A stretch of DNA of 43,571 bases from Clostridiales bacterium. Its GTDB lineage: Bacteria; Bacillota; Clostridia; Lachnospirales; Anaerotignaceae. Where the stretch lies: assembly GCA_018364635.1 (NCBI GenBank), contig JAGZLR010000014.1, positions 1 through 43,571 on the forward strand. Direction: 5' to 3'. Shown piece after piece: positions 21,986-30,330 of this stretch (position 1 is its first letter; each line of letters begins with the position of its first letter). The position numbers and the translations under genes are program-made. The notes under the pieces were generated by a model. The model did no database searches, was not told where the DNA came from, and was given only the letters and a program-made list of their open reading frames with translations.

Positions 21986-23281
21986 TTACAAAATATCACC
22001 CCACAGAGAATCTCCCTCCATTTCCCCGATTTGAACTGGTAGAATATGGTTGCCAATTTCCTTGGTCGATCGCGCCAAAACTCGCATATAGTTGGATGTA
22101 TATCCCTCGTAAATGCCTGGAGTAATCTCCTGTTCAAAAAGAACCAAATGCTTATGCCCTTGCAGTTTCTTCATAAACTTTTCTTTACTCTTATCACTAA
22201 CTTCAAGAAGAATTTTACTTCGCTTTGTCTTTGTTTCTCCGTCTACCTGGTCTTTTCTAACAGCTGCCGGTGTGCCTTTTTTCGGAGAATAAGGAAACAC
22301 ATGAATTTTAGCGAAATTAATTTCCTCCGCAAAACTGCGGCACTGTTCAAAATCTTCTTCTGTTTCTCCCGGAAATCCAACAATAATGTCTGTTGTTACA
22401 GCGACGTCTTTCCTAAAGTCTCTAAGCATCTGTACTGCCTGGCGATATCTTTCTGTTGTATATTTTCTGTTCATCTCTTTTAAAGTCTTATCACATCCGC
22501 TTTGCAGAGAAAGATGAAAATGGCTGCATACTTTTGGAAGATATTTCAGTCCTTCTATAAATTCTTCTGTAATTATATTAGGTTCTATAGAGCTAAACCT
22601 AATTCGTTCGATGCCTTCTACCTGGTGCACCTGTTCTATAATTGATAGAAGATTCATCTGATCTAAATCTTTGCCATAGCTTGCCACATGAATACCTGTG
22701 AGAACAATCTCCTTAAAACCATTTTCTGCAAGTACTTGAACCTCTTTTATAATATCCTCAGGATCTCTACTTCTCACTGGACCACGGGCATAAGGAATAA
22801 TACAGTAAGAACAATACTGATTACAGCCATCTTGTATCTTTAAATAAGCTCTGGTCCGGTTTCTCAAACTTTGAACCGATAAATGTTCAAATTCGGTTTC
22901 ATGACGAATATCTCCTACATAACAACCAATTCCGGCTTCCTTATGATAGTTTTCAACTAAATCTACAATTTCTTTCCTGCCCTTTGTGCCCAGAATTAAA
23001 TTAATGCCCTCGATTTTTTCTAGCTCTTGCGGCGCCACTTGTGCATAACATCCTGCCGCTACAACAATCGCAGCAGGATTCTGTCTTCTCACCTTTCGAA
23101 TTAGCTGTCGTGATTTTTTATCACCTAAATTGGTTACAGAACATGTATTAATTACATAGACATCAGCCTTATCGTCAATTCCAACAATCTCGTAACCCTT
23201 TTGCTGAAAGAGCTCTGAGATAGCCTCACTTTCATACTGATTAACTTTACATCCCAAAGCAAAACTTGCTACTTTCTTCAC
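21986..23281 (-). CDS. mtaB: tRNA t6A37 methylthiotransferase MtaB
   Basis: MtaB converts t6A at position 37 of ANN-decoding tRNAs to ms2t6A. The 431-residue protein is a full methylthiotransferase: N-terminal UPF0004 domain with Cys in 'LGCKVNQYES', 'NTCSVTN' and 'AAGCYAQ' (auxiliary cluster), the radical SAM motif CNQYCSYC near residues 146-153, 'LTGIHVASYG', and a C-terminal TRAM domain. The start is GTG after GAGGAATATTAA, right after the Cof phosphatase stop. The protein resembles the MtaB branch (GCKVNQYES) rather than MiaB. Confidence 0.95.
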   Translation of the reverse strand: MKKVASFALGCKVNQYESEAISELFQQKGYEIVGIDDKADVYVINTCSVTNLGDKKSRQLIRKVRRQNPAAIVVAAGCYAQVAPQELEKIEGINLILGTKGRKEIVDLVENYHKEAGIGCYVGDIRHETEFEHLSVQSLRNRTRAYLKIQDGCNQYCSYCIIPYARGPVRSRDPEDIIKEVQVLAENGFKEIVLTGIHVASYGKDLDQMNLLSIIEQVHQVEGIERIRFSSIEPNIITEEFIEGLKYLPKVCSHFHLSLQSGCDKTLKEMNRKYTTERYRQAVQMLRDFRKDVAVTTDIIVGFPGETEEDFEQCRSFAEEINFAKIHVFPYSPKKGTPAAVRKDQVDGETKTKRSKILLEVSDKSKEKFMKKLQGHKHLVLFEQEITPGIYEGYTSNYMRVLARSTKEIGNHILPVQIGEMEGDSLWGDIL

Positions 23282-24082
23282 TTAATATTCCTCCACTGAT
23301 GAAAAACAAAGCTCATTAATTTTTCTCACTACACCGTTTTCATTGTTACTTGGTGCGAGAAACCGTGCTCTTTTTTGAATTGCTGGGGAAGCGTTTGCCA
23401 TTGCAAAAGAAAATCCCACTTGATCAAACATTTCTACATCATTAAAATTATCGCCAAACGCAGCGGCTTCGTGTTTCATAATACCAAAACGTTTCTTTAT
23501 AAACTCTATTGCCTTACCTTTATTGCTTCCTGGATTCATAAGGTCAACAAAATGATCGCCTGAAATTGCCATATCACTTTTTTGAGAAAAACGAGCTGCG
23601 ACCTTTTGATAAGAATTTTTTTCAACACCTAATTCGTCATATAAGGAGATCTTTAATAACCCATCACATCTTGACTTTAAATCGTTCGTTAAACGAATAT
23701 CATAGTGATACACTTTTCGCATGACATCAAATACTCTTTGACTATCGGTATAGGCCCAATCTTTTTCACAAACAAAAGCCCACGTCTCCTTCAATTCTTT
23801 TGTAAAATCAATGACATCTTCTGCCAAACGTTTATCCATCCGATCAGCAAAAATCTCCTGTCCCTGATAAAAGACATAAGTTCCATCTTCCGCAATAAAA
23901 ATCACATCATTTTCTATTTCATGAAAGACACGCTGTAGACTTCTAAGCTGCCTTCCGCTTGCCGCGGCAAAATAAATTCCTTTTTTTCGTAGTTTACGGA
24001 TACAATCAACTGCTTCCTGCCGCAATATTTTTTTGTCATCTAATAATGTTCCGTCTAAATCACTTACCACTAGCTTAATCAT
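23282..24082 (-). CDS. Cof-type HAD-superfamily phosphatase
   Basis: A cytosolic sugar-phosphate or flavin phosphatase-like enzyme of 266 residues. All HAD motifs are visible: 'VSDLDGTLLD' (nucleophile Asp8, acid Asp10), 'ASGRQLRSLQRV' (motif II), 'NPGSNKGKAIEFI' (Lys of motif III) and 'AFGDNFNDVEMF' (motif IV), with a type C2B cap in between. The start follows AAGGGAGTATTT. It lies between an unknown gene and mtaB in a single transcript. Substrate unknown. Confidence 0.9.
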   Translation of the reverse strand: MIKLVVSDLDGTLLDDKKILRQEAVDCIRKLRKKGIYFAAASGRQLRSLQRVFHEIENDVIFIAEDGTYVFYQGQEIFADRMDKRLAEDVIDFTKELKETWAFVCEKDWAYTDSQRVFDVMRKVYHYDIRLTNDLKSRCDGLLKISLYDELGVEKNSYQKVAARFSQKSDMAISGDHFVDLMNPGSNKGKAIEFIKKRFGIMKHEAAAFGDNFNDVEMFDQVGFSFAMANASPAIQKRARFLAPSNNENGVVRKINELCFSSVEEY

Positions 24083-24092
24083 AAATACTCCC

Positions 24093-24656
24093 TTAATATT
24101 GATTCGGTTCTTTTGCAATTTCTGCAAGAATAGATAAAAGTATCGCTGCTACTTTACGTTCTTTTCCCGAGGTCTGAAAAATAAATTTTCTCATTTTTTC
24201 CCATCTGGCATTTACAGACTCTCCATTACCAAAAATATCCTGTATCTCATCAATCAGGCTGAGAAGATGGCTCTTTTGTCCATCAGAAAAATTATCTTCC
24301 ATAATTATTTTTCTACTTTCATTAAAGACGTCTATCATATGCGTACGAAACTCATATAACCTTTGTTTACGTTCTTCCGGCAGATCATTGCTATAGCCGC
24401 AATAACGAAATTCTTCCAATCTATCTTTTAAAATTTCAATATTTCTCCGAAATCGGGCTGTCATCCTAACATTTTCTTCATAGGGAGAGATAACCTCCAT
24501 ACCATCTGTAACTCCTGCAATACGATGACGGTAATGCTGAAGCTTTTCATTGAAAAGCTTTTCCATGCGCTCTCTGTCATGAGGGTAGTCTTTTAATGCC
24601 TGAGCGCATAAATTGATATCCTCATCAACCATATTTTTTAACTCCAAATCCATCAT
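24093..24656 (-). CDS. Uncharacterised helical protein
   Basis: I do not recognise this gene. The 187-residue product is charged, without signal peptide or membrane segment, and reads as mostly α-helical, with runs such as 'RFRRNIEILKDRLEEFRYCG' and 'RKQRLYEFRTHMIDVFNESRKIIMEDNFS'. A central 'HRHRIAGVTDGMEVISPYEENVRMTARF' segment is the most distinctive. It begins with tandem ATGs and only a weak AGGC ribosome site, and ends 10 bases before the Cof phosphatase, so the two are likely translated from one message. It might be an adaptor or a phage/abortive-type helical protein, but nothing supports a specific function. Confidence 0.7.
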   Translation of the reverse strand: MMDLELKNMVDEDINLCAQALKDYPHDRERMEKLFNEKLQHYRHRIAGVTDGMEVISPYEENVRMTARFRRNIEILKDRLEEFRYCGYSNDLPEERKQRLYEFRTHMIDVFNESRKIIMEDNFSDGQKSHLLSLIDEIQDIFGNGESVNARWEKMRKFIFQTSGKERKVAAILLSILAEIAKEPNQY

Positions 24657-24794
24657 CCATCATCGCCTGCCTTTTGCCGAAAAATACACCCTTGTACTTT
24701 TTCATGCTTGTATTGTACCACAATAGACGTTCCATGACTAGTTAAACGAAGAAAAGATTAAAATCCCACTTTCTTTATCAGACAACCCAAACAG

Positions 24795-24817
24795 AAAAGG
24801 CCCAAAATATGGGCCTT
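24795..24817 (-). terminator. Terminator after the zinc-ribbon protein gene
   Basis: An 8-bp stem AAGGCCCA/TGGGCCTT (24797-24804 with 24810-24817) with a short loop runs into TTTTCTG on the minus strand. It lies about 130 bases after the zinc-ribbon stop. Confidence 0.75.
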
Positions 24818-24909
24818 CTCTTCATCCAGAATAAAATAAACAATACTTCTAACAAACAGGTAGTATAGTCTTATTGCTTCTGGCAGTATAAAAATAAACA
24901 CTCACACTG

Positions 24910-24931
24910 ATATTAGAAAATTTTCTAATAT
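24910..24931. repeat. Perfect 22-base palindrome
   Basis: The half site ATATTAGAAAA is followed directly by its reverse complement with no spacer, 15 bases downstream of the zinc-ribbon stop codon. A loopless palindrome is a poor hairpin, so a protein-binding site is an alternative to an RNA element. Confidence 0.5.
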
Positions 24932-24945
24932 TCATCAGATAATTA

Positions 24946-25404
24946 CTACTCTCCAAAAAAAGCAAACTTTTTAATCCGTTCTCCCTCTTTTAATTTCAAC
25001 GAACACTGATATGCATCAATTGCTGACCCAATCCAATAGATAATAGCGACCAGCCATATAATAGATCCTAAAACAGCACCAATTATGGGCAAACCAACAA
25101 TGGAAATAAGCAACATAGCGATACCTTTTTCCGGCTGACCATTAATCATTTGTCCTAATCCAGTAACTATAAGGCTTAAAAGTGCTGCCATTTCTGGAGA
25201 CACCTTCAACGCGCTGGGCGGAACCATATTATCCTCATTTTTCTCATCATATAAATTTATCTTCTTAGAATCCCCAAATGAATACAATGCTGTTCCGCAA
25301 TTAGGACAGTACTTAGGGAGTATCTTCCCTTCCAACTTTATCCCACAATTGGGACAATCTAGTAACCTTTTTTGCTCCTCATGACAACCATACTCTCCTA
25401 ACAT
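24946..25404 (-). CDS. Zinc-ribbon membrane protein
   Basis: A 152-residue protein with an N-terminal zinc ribbon (CPNCGIKL...YCPNCGTAL, two CxxC knuckles about 20 residues apart), a linker of about 30 residues, and two or three hydrophobic spans ('AALLSLIVTGLGQMINGQPEKGIAMLLISIVGLPIIGAVLGSIIWLVAIIYWIGSAIDAY') resembling a TM2-type module. The topology suggests a cytosolic zinc ribbon tethered to the membrane. The start chosen is ATG at 25404 with AAGGGTGAGG close upstream; a GTG three codons earlier is possible. Function is unknown. It is a single gene with its own terminator. Confidence 0.8.
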   Translation of the reverse strand: MLGEYGCHEEQKRLLDCPNCGIKLEGKILPKYCPNCGTALYSFGDSKKINLYDEKNEDNMVPPSALKVSPEMAALLSLIVTGLGQMINGQPEKGIAMLLISIVGLPIIGAVLGSIIWLVAIIYWIGSAIDAYQCSLKLKEGERIKKFAFFGE

Positions 25405-25573
25405 GAACCTCACCCTTTCTTTTTATATATTCTATCACAAAATAAGAAAACAGCATATTATAAATCAGTTTTCTTTCTTTTTTTATATTTTTATACCTCT
25501 TTTTTGATATATTAATATTTTTTTATTGATATTTTAGAAAGCTTTGATAGAGCATCTACAAAAAATCAGCAAC

Positions 25574-25599
25574 AAAAAAAGCCCATATTTCTATGGACT
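25574..25599 (-). terminator. Terminator of RNase P RNA
   Basis: An 8-bp stem AGTCCATA/TATGGGCT with GAAA loop (one G-U) is followed on the minus strand by a run of seven T. It begins 9 bases after the P1 helix of the RNA. Confidence 0.92.
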
Positions 25600-25607
25600 T
25601 TTTTTAT

Positions 25608-25938
25608 ATGAGCAAGTCTATAAGCCGGGTTCTGTATTAGACGGTCATCTATCTTCCTGTACTGTTACCAGTACCATCTTTGCGGTCATGTATCGAAACG
25701 GAGCGGGCAACCCCTTATGTTTCTGTGGACCTTGCTTCAAGTGGGGTTTACAGAGCCGCCTTTGTCACCAAAGGCGCGGTGGGCTCTTACCCCACCTTTC
25801 CATCCTTACCGGAAAACCGGCGGTTTATTTCTGTTGCACTTTCCTTAGAGTCGCCTCCACTGGCCGTTAGCCAGCACCCTGCCCTATGAAGCCCGGACTT
25901 TCCTCACCATAATTAGCGCGACCATCTGGCTTACTCAT
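25608..25938 (-). ncRNA. rnpB: RNase P RNA (bacterial class A)
   Basis: The catalytic RNA of RNase P removes 5' leaders from tRNA precursors. The minus strand has the diagnostic conserved blocks: 'GAGGAAAGTCCGGGC' close to the 5' end, 'AGGGTGCTGGCTAACGGC', 'GGAAAGTGCAACAGAAA' and the 3' block 'ACAGAACCCGGCTTATAG'. The ends pair as P1 (ATGAGTAAG with CTTGCTCAT, one G-U), which sets the limits to within a few bases. Length is about 331 nucleotides. The layout fits the ancestral A type rather than the Bacillus B type. Confidence 0.97.
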
Positions 25939-25945
25939 GTTCTTT

Positions 25946-25975
25946 AATATATCACATTCTTTTTCTATTTGTCAA
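25946..25975 (-). promoter_or_regulatory. Promoter of rnpB
   Basis: A consensus TTGACA (25970-25975) and TATATT (25946-25951), 18 bases apart, lie directly downstream of the nucleoside-kinase stop codon. This is a strong stable-RNA promoter packed into a 39-base gap. Confidence 0.88.
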
Positions 25976-25977
25976 CT

Positions 25978-27651
25978 TCAATGAACGTCAAAACAGCTTC
26001 CGCCTAAAAACTCCTTGAGAATAGAGTTTTGAGGAATATCCTGACTATCGGAACAAAGAAAATAATCCATAAACTTAATCAACCGTTTTGCTGTTATGTA
26101 CTCCTCTGATTTTCTGTCAACCCGATATAATAATGGCTCCACATAATTTTTTAACACACAAAGCTCATAGATCGTCGCGGAGTTAAACATGACATCTGCA
26201 TTTTCCTGATACGGGAAAATATATTTTTCTTCCCCTCTTCCTACACCGTCCCACTGACTGATTGTCTTAGATGCATCATTATTTCTAAACTGGTAGTCTC
26301 TTACAATACGACGAATAAGACGAGTATCAGACGTAGAGATACGATTGTGGTTATCTACATTCAGTTGTGTCATAGCGCTGATAAAAATTTTAAACTTATT
26401 CTCATCTTTGATTGACTGCGTCAAAATATGATTCAACCCATGGATCCCTTCAATCACAAGAATTTCTCCATGTTTTAGCTGAATAAAATTGCCTTTGTAC
26501 TCCCGAAAACCAGTGACAAAATTGTAATGAGGCAGTTCTACTCTCTCACCATTGACAAGACGTGTCATGTCCTCATTAAACTGCTTTAAATCTAGGGCAT
26601 AAATCGTCTCAAAATCTGGCTTTCCAAACTCATCTCTTGGTGAATCTTCACGGTTAAGGAAATAGTCATCAAGAGAAATTGGATGAGGAATCAAGCCATT
26701 CACTCGCATCTGTACACATAACCTTTGGCAAAATGTTGTCTTTCCTGAAGAAGATGGCCCCGCAATCAATACAACCTTCACTTTATCCTGCCTACTCTTA
26801 ATCATATCTGCAATTTCTGCAATCTTTTTCTCATGAAGTGCCTCGTTAATTCTTATCAAATCGCCAAACTTTCCTTCTGTGATGACCTGATTCAAATCAC
26901 AAACATTTTTAACCCTCATTAGACGGCACCATTCCATCTGTTCTAAAAACACATTACTTAATTTTTCGATGTTTTCTGTCTGGGCCACTTTGGTAGCATC
27001 GTTTCTATCAGGAAACTTCAGCAGAAAGCCGCCCTTAAATGGTTCCAAGCCAAATACTTTTAAATATCCTGTCGAAGGGACCATATATCCATAGTAATAG
27101 TCAAAAAATCCTTCGATAGAGTACAAATTGATCGTAGAAGATCTACGATACTCAAAGAGCTTTGCTTTTTCCGGCATTCCCATCTGACGCACAACATGAA
27201 TTGCTTCCTCTACACTAAAAGTCTGTTTGCAAATAGGGAGATCCATCTGTACATATTCCCGCATTTTATCCTCAACTCTTCGCAGCGTTTCCGGTGTTGG
27301 CTGAATATCTGGGCTCAAAAATTCACAATAAAAACTTCTCCCTAGACTATTTTCAATATCTACATCTGCATCCCTTCCAAAAAGCTCTTTCACAGCTTTT
27401 ACAAGTAAAAAAGATAGGCTACGATTGTATACTCTGTAACCTTCTTTATTGTGAATATCATAAAAATCAATATCGCCTTCCTCATCAATCTGACTACTTA
27501 ACTCTTTTAATTCATTTCCATTTCTAGCCAAAAGGATTTCTGATGGAAAATATTTCTGATACTTTTTTGCAAGGCCTTCATAGGTTGTGCCTTTTTCAAT
27601 AATGATATTTTTGTCCTTCATAACATTAACCGTCATCGTATAATCATTCAT
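25978..27651 (-). CDS. Nucleoside (uridine) kinase fused to a threonyl-tRNA-synthetase-like N terminus
   Basis: A 557-residue fusion of the kind common in Clostridia. The first ~65 residues are TGS-like, and the following part (to ~215) resembles the threonyl/alanyl-tRNA synthetase second additional domain without its catalytic core. From about residue 290 onwards the protein is a P-loop kinase: Walker A GPSSSGKTTF, 'HPISLDDYFLNRE', 'PHYNFVTGFREYKG', 'EGIHGLNH' and 'ISTSDTRLIRRIVRDYQFRNN'. The kinase probably phosphorylates uridine or cytidine. The synthetase-derived half may be a sensor; its role is unknown. It ends 39 bases before rnpB and has no close operon partner. Confidence 0.88.
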   Translation of the reverse strand: MNDYTMTVNVMKDKNIIIEKGTTYEGLAKKYQKYFPSEILLARNGNELKELSSQIDEEGDIDFYDIHNKEGYRVYNRSLSFLLVKAVKELFGRDADVDIENSLGRSFYCEFLSPDIQPTPETLRRVEDKMREYVQMDLPICKQTFSVEEAIHVVRQMGMPEKAKLFEYRRSSTINLYSIEGFFDYYYGYMVPSTGYLKVFGLEPFKGGFLLKFPDRNDATKVAQTENIEKLSNVFLEQMEWCRLMRVKNVCDLNQVITEGKFGDLIRINEALHEKKIAEIADMIKSRQDKVKVVLIAGPSSSGKTTFCQRLCVQMRVNGLIPHPISLDDYFLNREDSPRDEFGKPDFETIYALDLKQFNEDMTRLVNGERVELPHYNFVTGFREYKGNFIQLKHGEILVIEGIHGLNHILTQSIKDENKFKIFISAMTQLNVDNHNRISTSDTRLIRRIVRDYQFRNNDASKTISQWDGVGRGEEKYIFPYQENADVMFNSATIYELCVLKNYVEPLLYRVDRKSEEYITAKRLIKFMDYFLCSDSQDIPQNSILKEFLGGSCFDVH

Positions 27652-27668
27652 ATTCCCAATCCTTTCTG

Positions 27669-28442
27669 TTATATATTGCTAAAAGGCTGGCCATTGACAG
27701 ACGAAATTAAGACTTCACATGCATCCTGCAAATTCTTTTTTAAATAAGAACTAATCTCAGGCACAATCAGCACTTCGCTTGCATAATGAGTTGCATCAAT
27801 CAGACAAATATTTTTCTCCTCTGCGGCCTGCGCCTCATGGTATTTAAAATCTGATGTAATATATACATCTGCGCCTTCTTTTTCCGCCTGGTCCAGAAAT
27901 TCAATTCCTGCGCCTGTACATAAAGCCACTCTTTTGACAAAATAATCTCCTTTTCCTACAATACGCATAGAGTCAAGAAAAAGTTTACGTTTTACAAGAT
28001 TTGCAAACTCAATAAAACTAGTCTCCTGCTCCAGCACACCAATTCGGCCAATCCCTTCCTCTAATGATTTGATTTCACAAAGGCCAATGAGACGAGCCAA
28101 ACAGTCATTGGTACCGCCTTCAGCGACATCCAAGTTTGTATGAGCAGAAAAAACGCCAATATTGTTATGAATCAGTTTATATATTTTTCTGCCTGTCGGT
28201 TGATCCTCACGAATTTTTTTAATTCCACGAAAAAGAAATGGGTGATGTGTTACAATTAAATTTGCTTTTTGTCGTATCGCCTCGTCAATGACATCCTCTG
28301 TAGCATCTAAAGCAACTAGCACTTTACTCACTGCCTCCTGAGGGCTGCCGATACACAAACCAGGATTATCCCAGTCTTCTGCCAAATTTTCCGGCGCCCA
28401 GTCTTCCATTAACTCCATAATTTTCTGACATGCTATAGACAT
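27669..28442 (-). CDS. Nif3-like dinuclear metal center protein
   Basis: The NIF3/YqfO family is a conserved dimetal protein whose Helicobacter/E. coli members have GTP cyclohydrolase-like or unknown activity. The 257-residue protein begins with 'IMELMEDWAPENLAEDWDNPGLCIG' and shows the metal ligands in 'LIVTHHPFLFRG', 'FSAHTNLDVAEGG' and 'CLIDATHYASE'. It overlaps trmK by 10 bases and is the second gene of that operon, as in Bacilli and Clostridia. Its length (no inserted PII-like domain) is that of the short form. Confidence 0.93.
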   Translation of the reverse strand: MSIACQKIMELMEDWAPENLAEDWDNPGLCIGSPQEAVSKVLVALDATEDVIDEAIRQKANLIVTHHPFLFRGIKKIREDQPTGRKIYKLIHNNIGVFSAHTNLDVAEGGTNDCLARLIGLCEIKSLEEGIGRIGVLEQETSFIEFANLVKRKLFLDSMRIVGKGDYFVKRVALCTGAGIEFLDQAEKEGADVYITSDFKYHEAQAAEEKNICLIDATHYASEVLIVPEISSYLKKNLQDACEVLISSVNGQPFSNI

Positions 28443-29119
28443 TTTAAAACCTCCTCATAAACTTGAAGTTCTGTTTCGCATTTTCTTTTCCTCTCTTTTG
28501 CTTTTTCCGTCTCAATCTGATTTAATTTTGCTAATATCTTTTCTGTCTCATTTTTCTTTTTATTCAAATACTCCTTTAACACTGGATCTTTTTTTTCTAT
28601 AAGACATTTTCCGAATTGATAATCCCGTTCCGACTCATAGACCTCTTTTCCTTTGATACAATTCAAAACTGTATAATATTTCCCATCCTCCTCCAACATT
28701 TGCTCATCAAATATTTGAAAACCTAATTGATGTACTGTTTTTCTCACTGTATCTATATCTAGCTGAGGCTGCAAAATCAACTGTTTCGCGGATACTACAA
28801 CTTCTGCTGATGCTAAAAGAATACGGCTGACCAACATGCCTCCCATTCCTGCCACAACAATTGTCTCCACTTCCTCCTTCCTAACAGAAGCAAGTCCATC
28901 ACCAAGTCTAGTCTCTATCCGCTCTGAGGCTCCATAAAGTTGAATATTTCTCCGTGCTTTTTCCAACGGCCCCTTATGGATGTCACAGGCAATTCCTTTT
29001 TTTAATTTACCATCTAAAAATAGTCTTACTGGAATATAACCATGATCTGTGCCTATATCCGCCACAGTTGAATATAGCACCATATCTACAATTGTTTGTA
29101 ATCTATCTGATAAATCCAC
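28433..29119 (-). CDS. trmK: tRNA (adenine22-N1)-methyltransferase TrmK
   Basis: TrmK methylates A22 in the D-loop of certain tRNAs (m1A22) using S-adenosylmethionine. The 228-residue protein has the SAM-binding motif 'VADIGTDHGYIPVRLFLDG', 'CDIHKGPLEKARRN', and 'VVAGMGGMLVSRIL' motifs, followed by a coiled-coil C terminus ('EYLNKKKNETEKILAKLNQIETEKAKERKRK'), the usual architecture. The start is GTG after GGAGGTGCA. The trmK-nif3 pair adjoins rpoD, a conserved arrangement. Confidence 0.95.
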   Translation of the reverse strand: MDLSDRLQTIVDMVLYSTVADIGTDHGYIPVRLFLDGKLKKGIACDIHKGPLEKARRNIQLYGASERIETRLGDGLASVRKEEVETIVVAGMGGMLVSRILLASAEVVVSAKQLILQPQLDIDTVRKTVHQLGFQIFDEQMLEEDGKYYTVLNCIKGKEVYESERDYQFGKCLIEKKDPVLKEYLNKKKNETEKILAKLNQIETEKAKERKRKCETELQVYEEVLKCL

Positions 29120-29186
29120 ACTGCACCTCCAATAAATCTATTTATTTATCATATCGCAAATGACAGAAAATTGGAATCTTAAAACT

Positions 29187-29217
29187 AAAAATAGTGCAGC
29201 AATTCGCGCTGCACTAT
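29187..29217 (-). terminator. Terminator after rpoD
   Basis: A 10-bp perfect stem ATAGTGCAGC/GCTGCACTAT (29191-29200 with 29208-29217) is followed on the minus strand by TTTT, placing a clear end after the dnaG-rpoD operon and before trmK. Confidence 0.92.
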
Positions 29218-29221
29218 CTAT

Positions 29222-30319
29222 TTATTCTAAATAATCCTTCAATTTTTTACTGCGGCTAGGATGTCTCAGTTTTCTCAACGCTTTTGCTTCTATTTGACGA
29301 ATCCGTTCACGAGTCACGTTAAATTCTTTTCCAACTTCTTCCAGCGTCCTTGCTCTTCCATCATCTAACCCAAATCTCAGTCTTAATACTTTTTCTTCTC
29401 TGTCTGTCAAAGTATCTAAAACTTCTATCAATTGTTCTTTCAACAGTGTAAACGCCGCTGCCTCTGCTGGTGCCGGAATATCATCATCTGGAATAAAATC
29501 TCCAAGATGACTGTCTTCTTCCTCACCAATCGGCGTCTCCAATGATACTGGTTCCTGTGCAATCTTCATAATTTCTCTTACTTTTTCCACAGGCATAACC
29601 ATTTCAACCGCCAATTCTTCCGCGGTTGGTTCCCTTCCCAACTCCTGAAGTAACTGTCTAGAAATACGAATCAGTTTATTAATGGTTTCTACCATATGAA
29701 CAGGGATACGAATTGTTCTAGCCTGATCGGCAATCGCTCTAGTAATTGCCTGACGAATCCACCATGTTGCGTAAGTGCTGAATTTATAACCTTTTCGATA
29801 GTCGAATTTTTCCACTGCTTTAATTAGGCCTAAATTTCCTTCCTGGATCAAATCCAAAAATAGCATACCACGCCCAACATATCTTTTGGCAATACTAACA
29901 ACCAGACGAAGATTCGCTTCCGCCAACTTTTTCTTTGCTGCCTCATCGCCTTCTTCCATCCTTTGCGCTAAAGAAATCTCTTCCTCAGCACTCAAAAGAG
30001 GGACCTTTCCTATCTCCTTCAAATACATACGAACAGGATCGTCGATGTTGATTCCCTCTGGTAAGGAAAGGTCTAGATCTTTTTCTATCTCCTCATCCAT
30101 ATCCATGTTTCCGAGAACATCGATTCCTTGGGACTCAAAATATTCATATACTTTATCCATTTGATCTGGATCAAGTTCAATTTCACCTAAATGATCCATA
30201 ATCTCTTTATATTCTAGAACGCCCTTTTTCTTCTTACCCATCGCAACTAATTCTTTCAGTTTGGTAAGCAGTATCGTTTCATCTGCGGCCTTCAAATGCA
30301 ATCCTTCCCTTCTATCCAT
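29222..30319 (-). CDS. rpoD: Primary sigma factor RpoD (SigA)
   Basis: The housekeeping σ70 factor. The 365-residue protein has region 1.2 ('DDPVRMYLKEIGKVPLLSAEEEISLAQRM'), region 2 ('FLDLIQEGNLGLIKAVEKFDYRKGYKFSTYATWWIRQAITRAIADQARTIRIPVHM', with the -10-contacting RQAITRA), region 3, and region 4 ('LRFGLDDGRARTLEEVGKEFNVTRERIRQIEAKALRKLRHPSRSKKLKDYLE'), complete with a -35 HTH. The long N-terminal region 1.1 is short and lacks the E. coli acidic insert. The start may instead be a TTG at 30295, which has AAGGGAAGGA at good spacing, whereas the ATG at 30319 lacks a clear ribosome site. It follows dnaG by 11 bases. Confidence 0.97.
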   Translation of the reverse strand: MDRREGLHLKAADETILLTKLKELVAMGKKKKGVLEYKEIMDHLGEIELDPDQMDKVYEYFESQGIDVLGNMDMDEEIEKDLDLSLPEGINIDDPVRMYLKEIGKVPLLSAEEEISLAQRMEEGDEAAKKKLAEANLRLVVSIAKRYVGRGMLFLDLIQEGNLGLIKAVEKFDYRKGYKFSTYATWWIRQAITRAIADQARTIRIPVHMVETINKLIRISRQLLQELGREPTAEELAVEMVMPVEKVREIMKIAQEPVSLETPIGEEEDSHLGDFIPDDDIPAPAEAAAFTLLKEQLIEVLDTLTDREEKVLRLRFGLDDGRARTLEEVGKEFNVTRERIRQIEAKALRKLRHPSRSKKLKDYLE

Positions 30320-30330
30320 TCATACTGATT

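Noticed and set aside
25544..25889. Open frames on the plus strand opposite RNase P RNA
   Set aside because: They are antisense to the conserved rnpB sequence, have no protein-like composition and no ribosome site.
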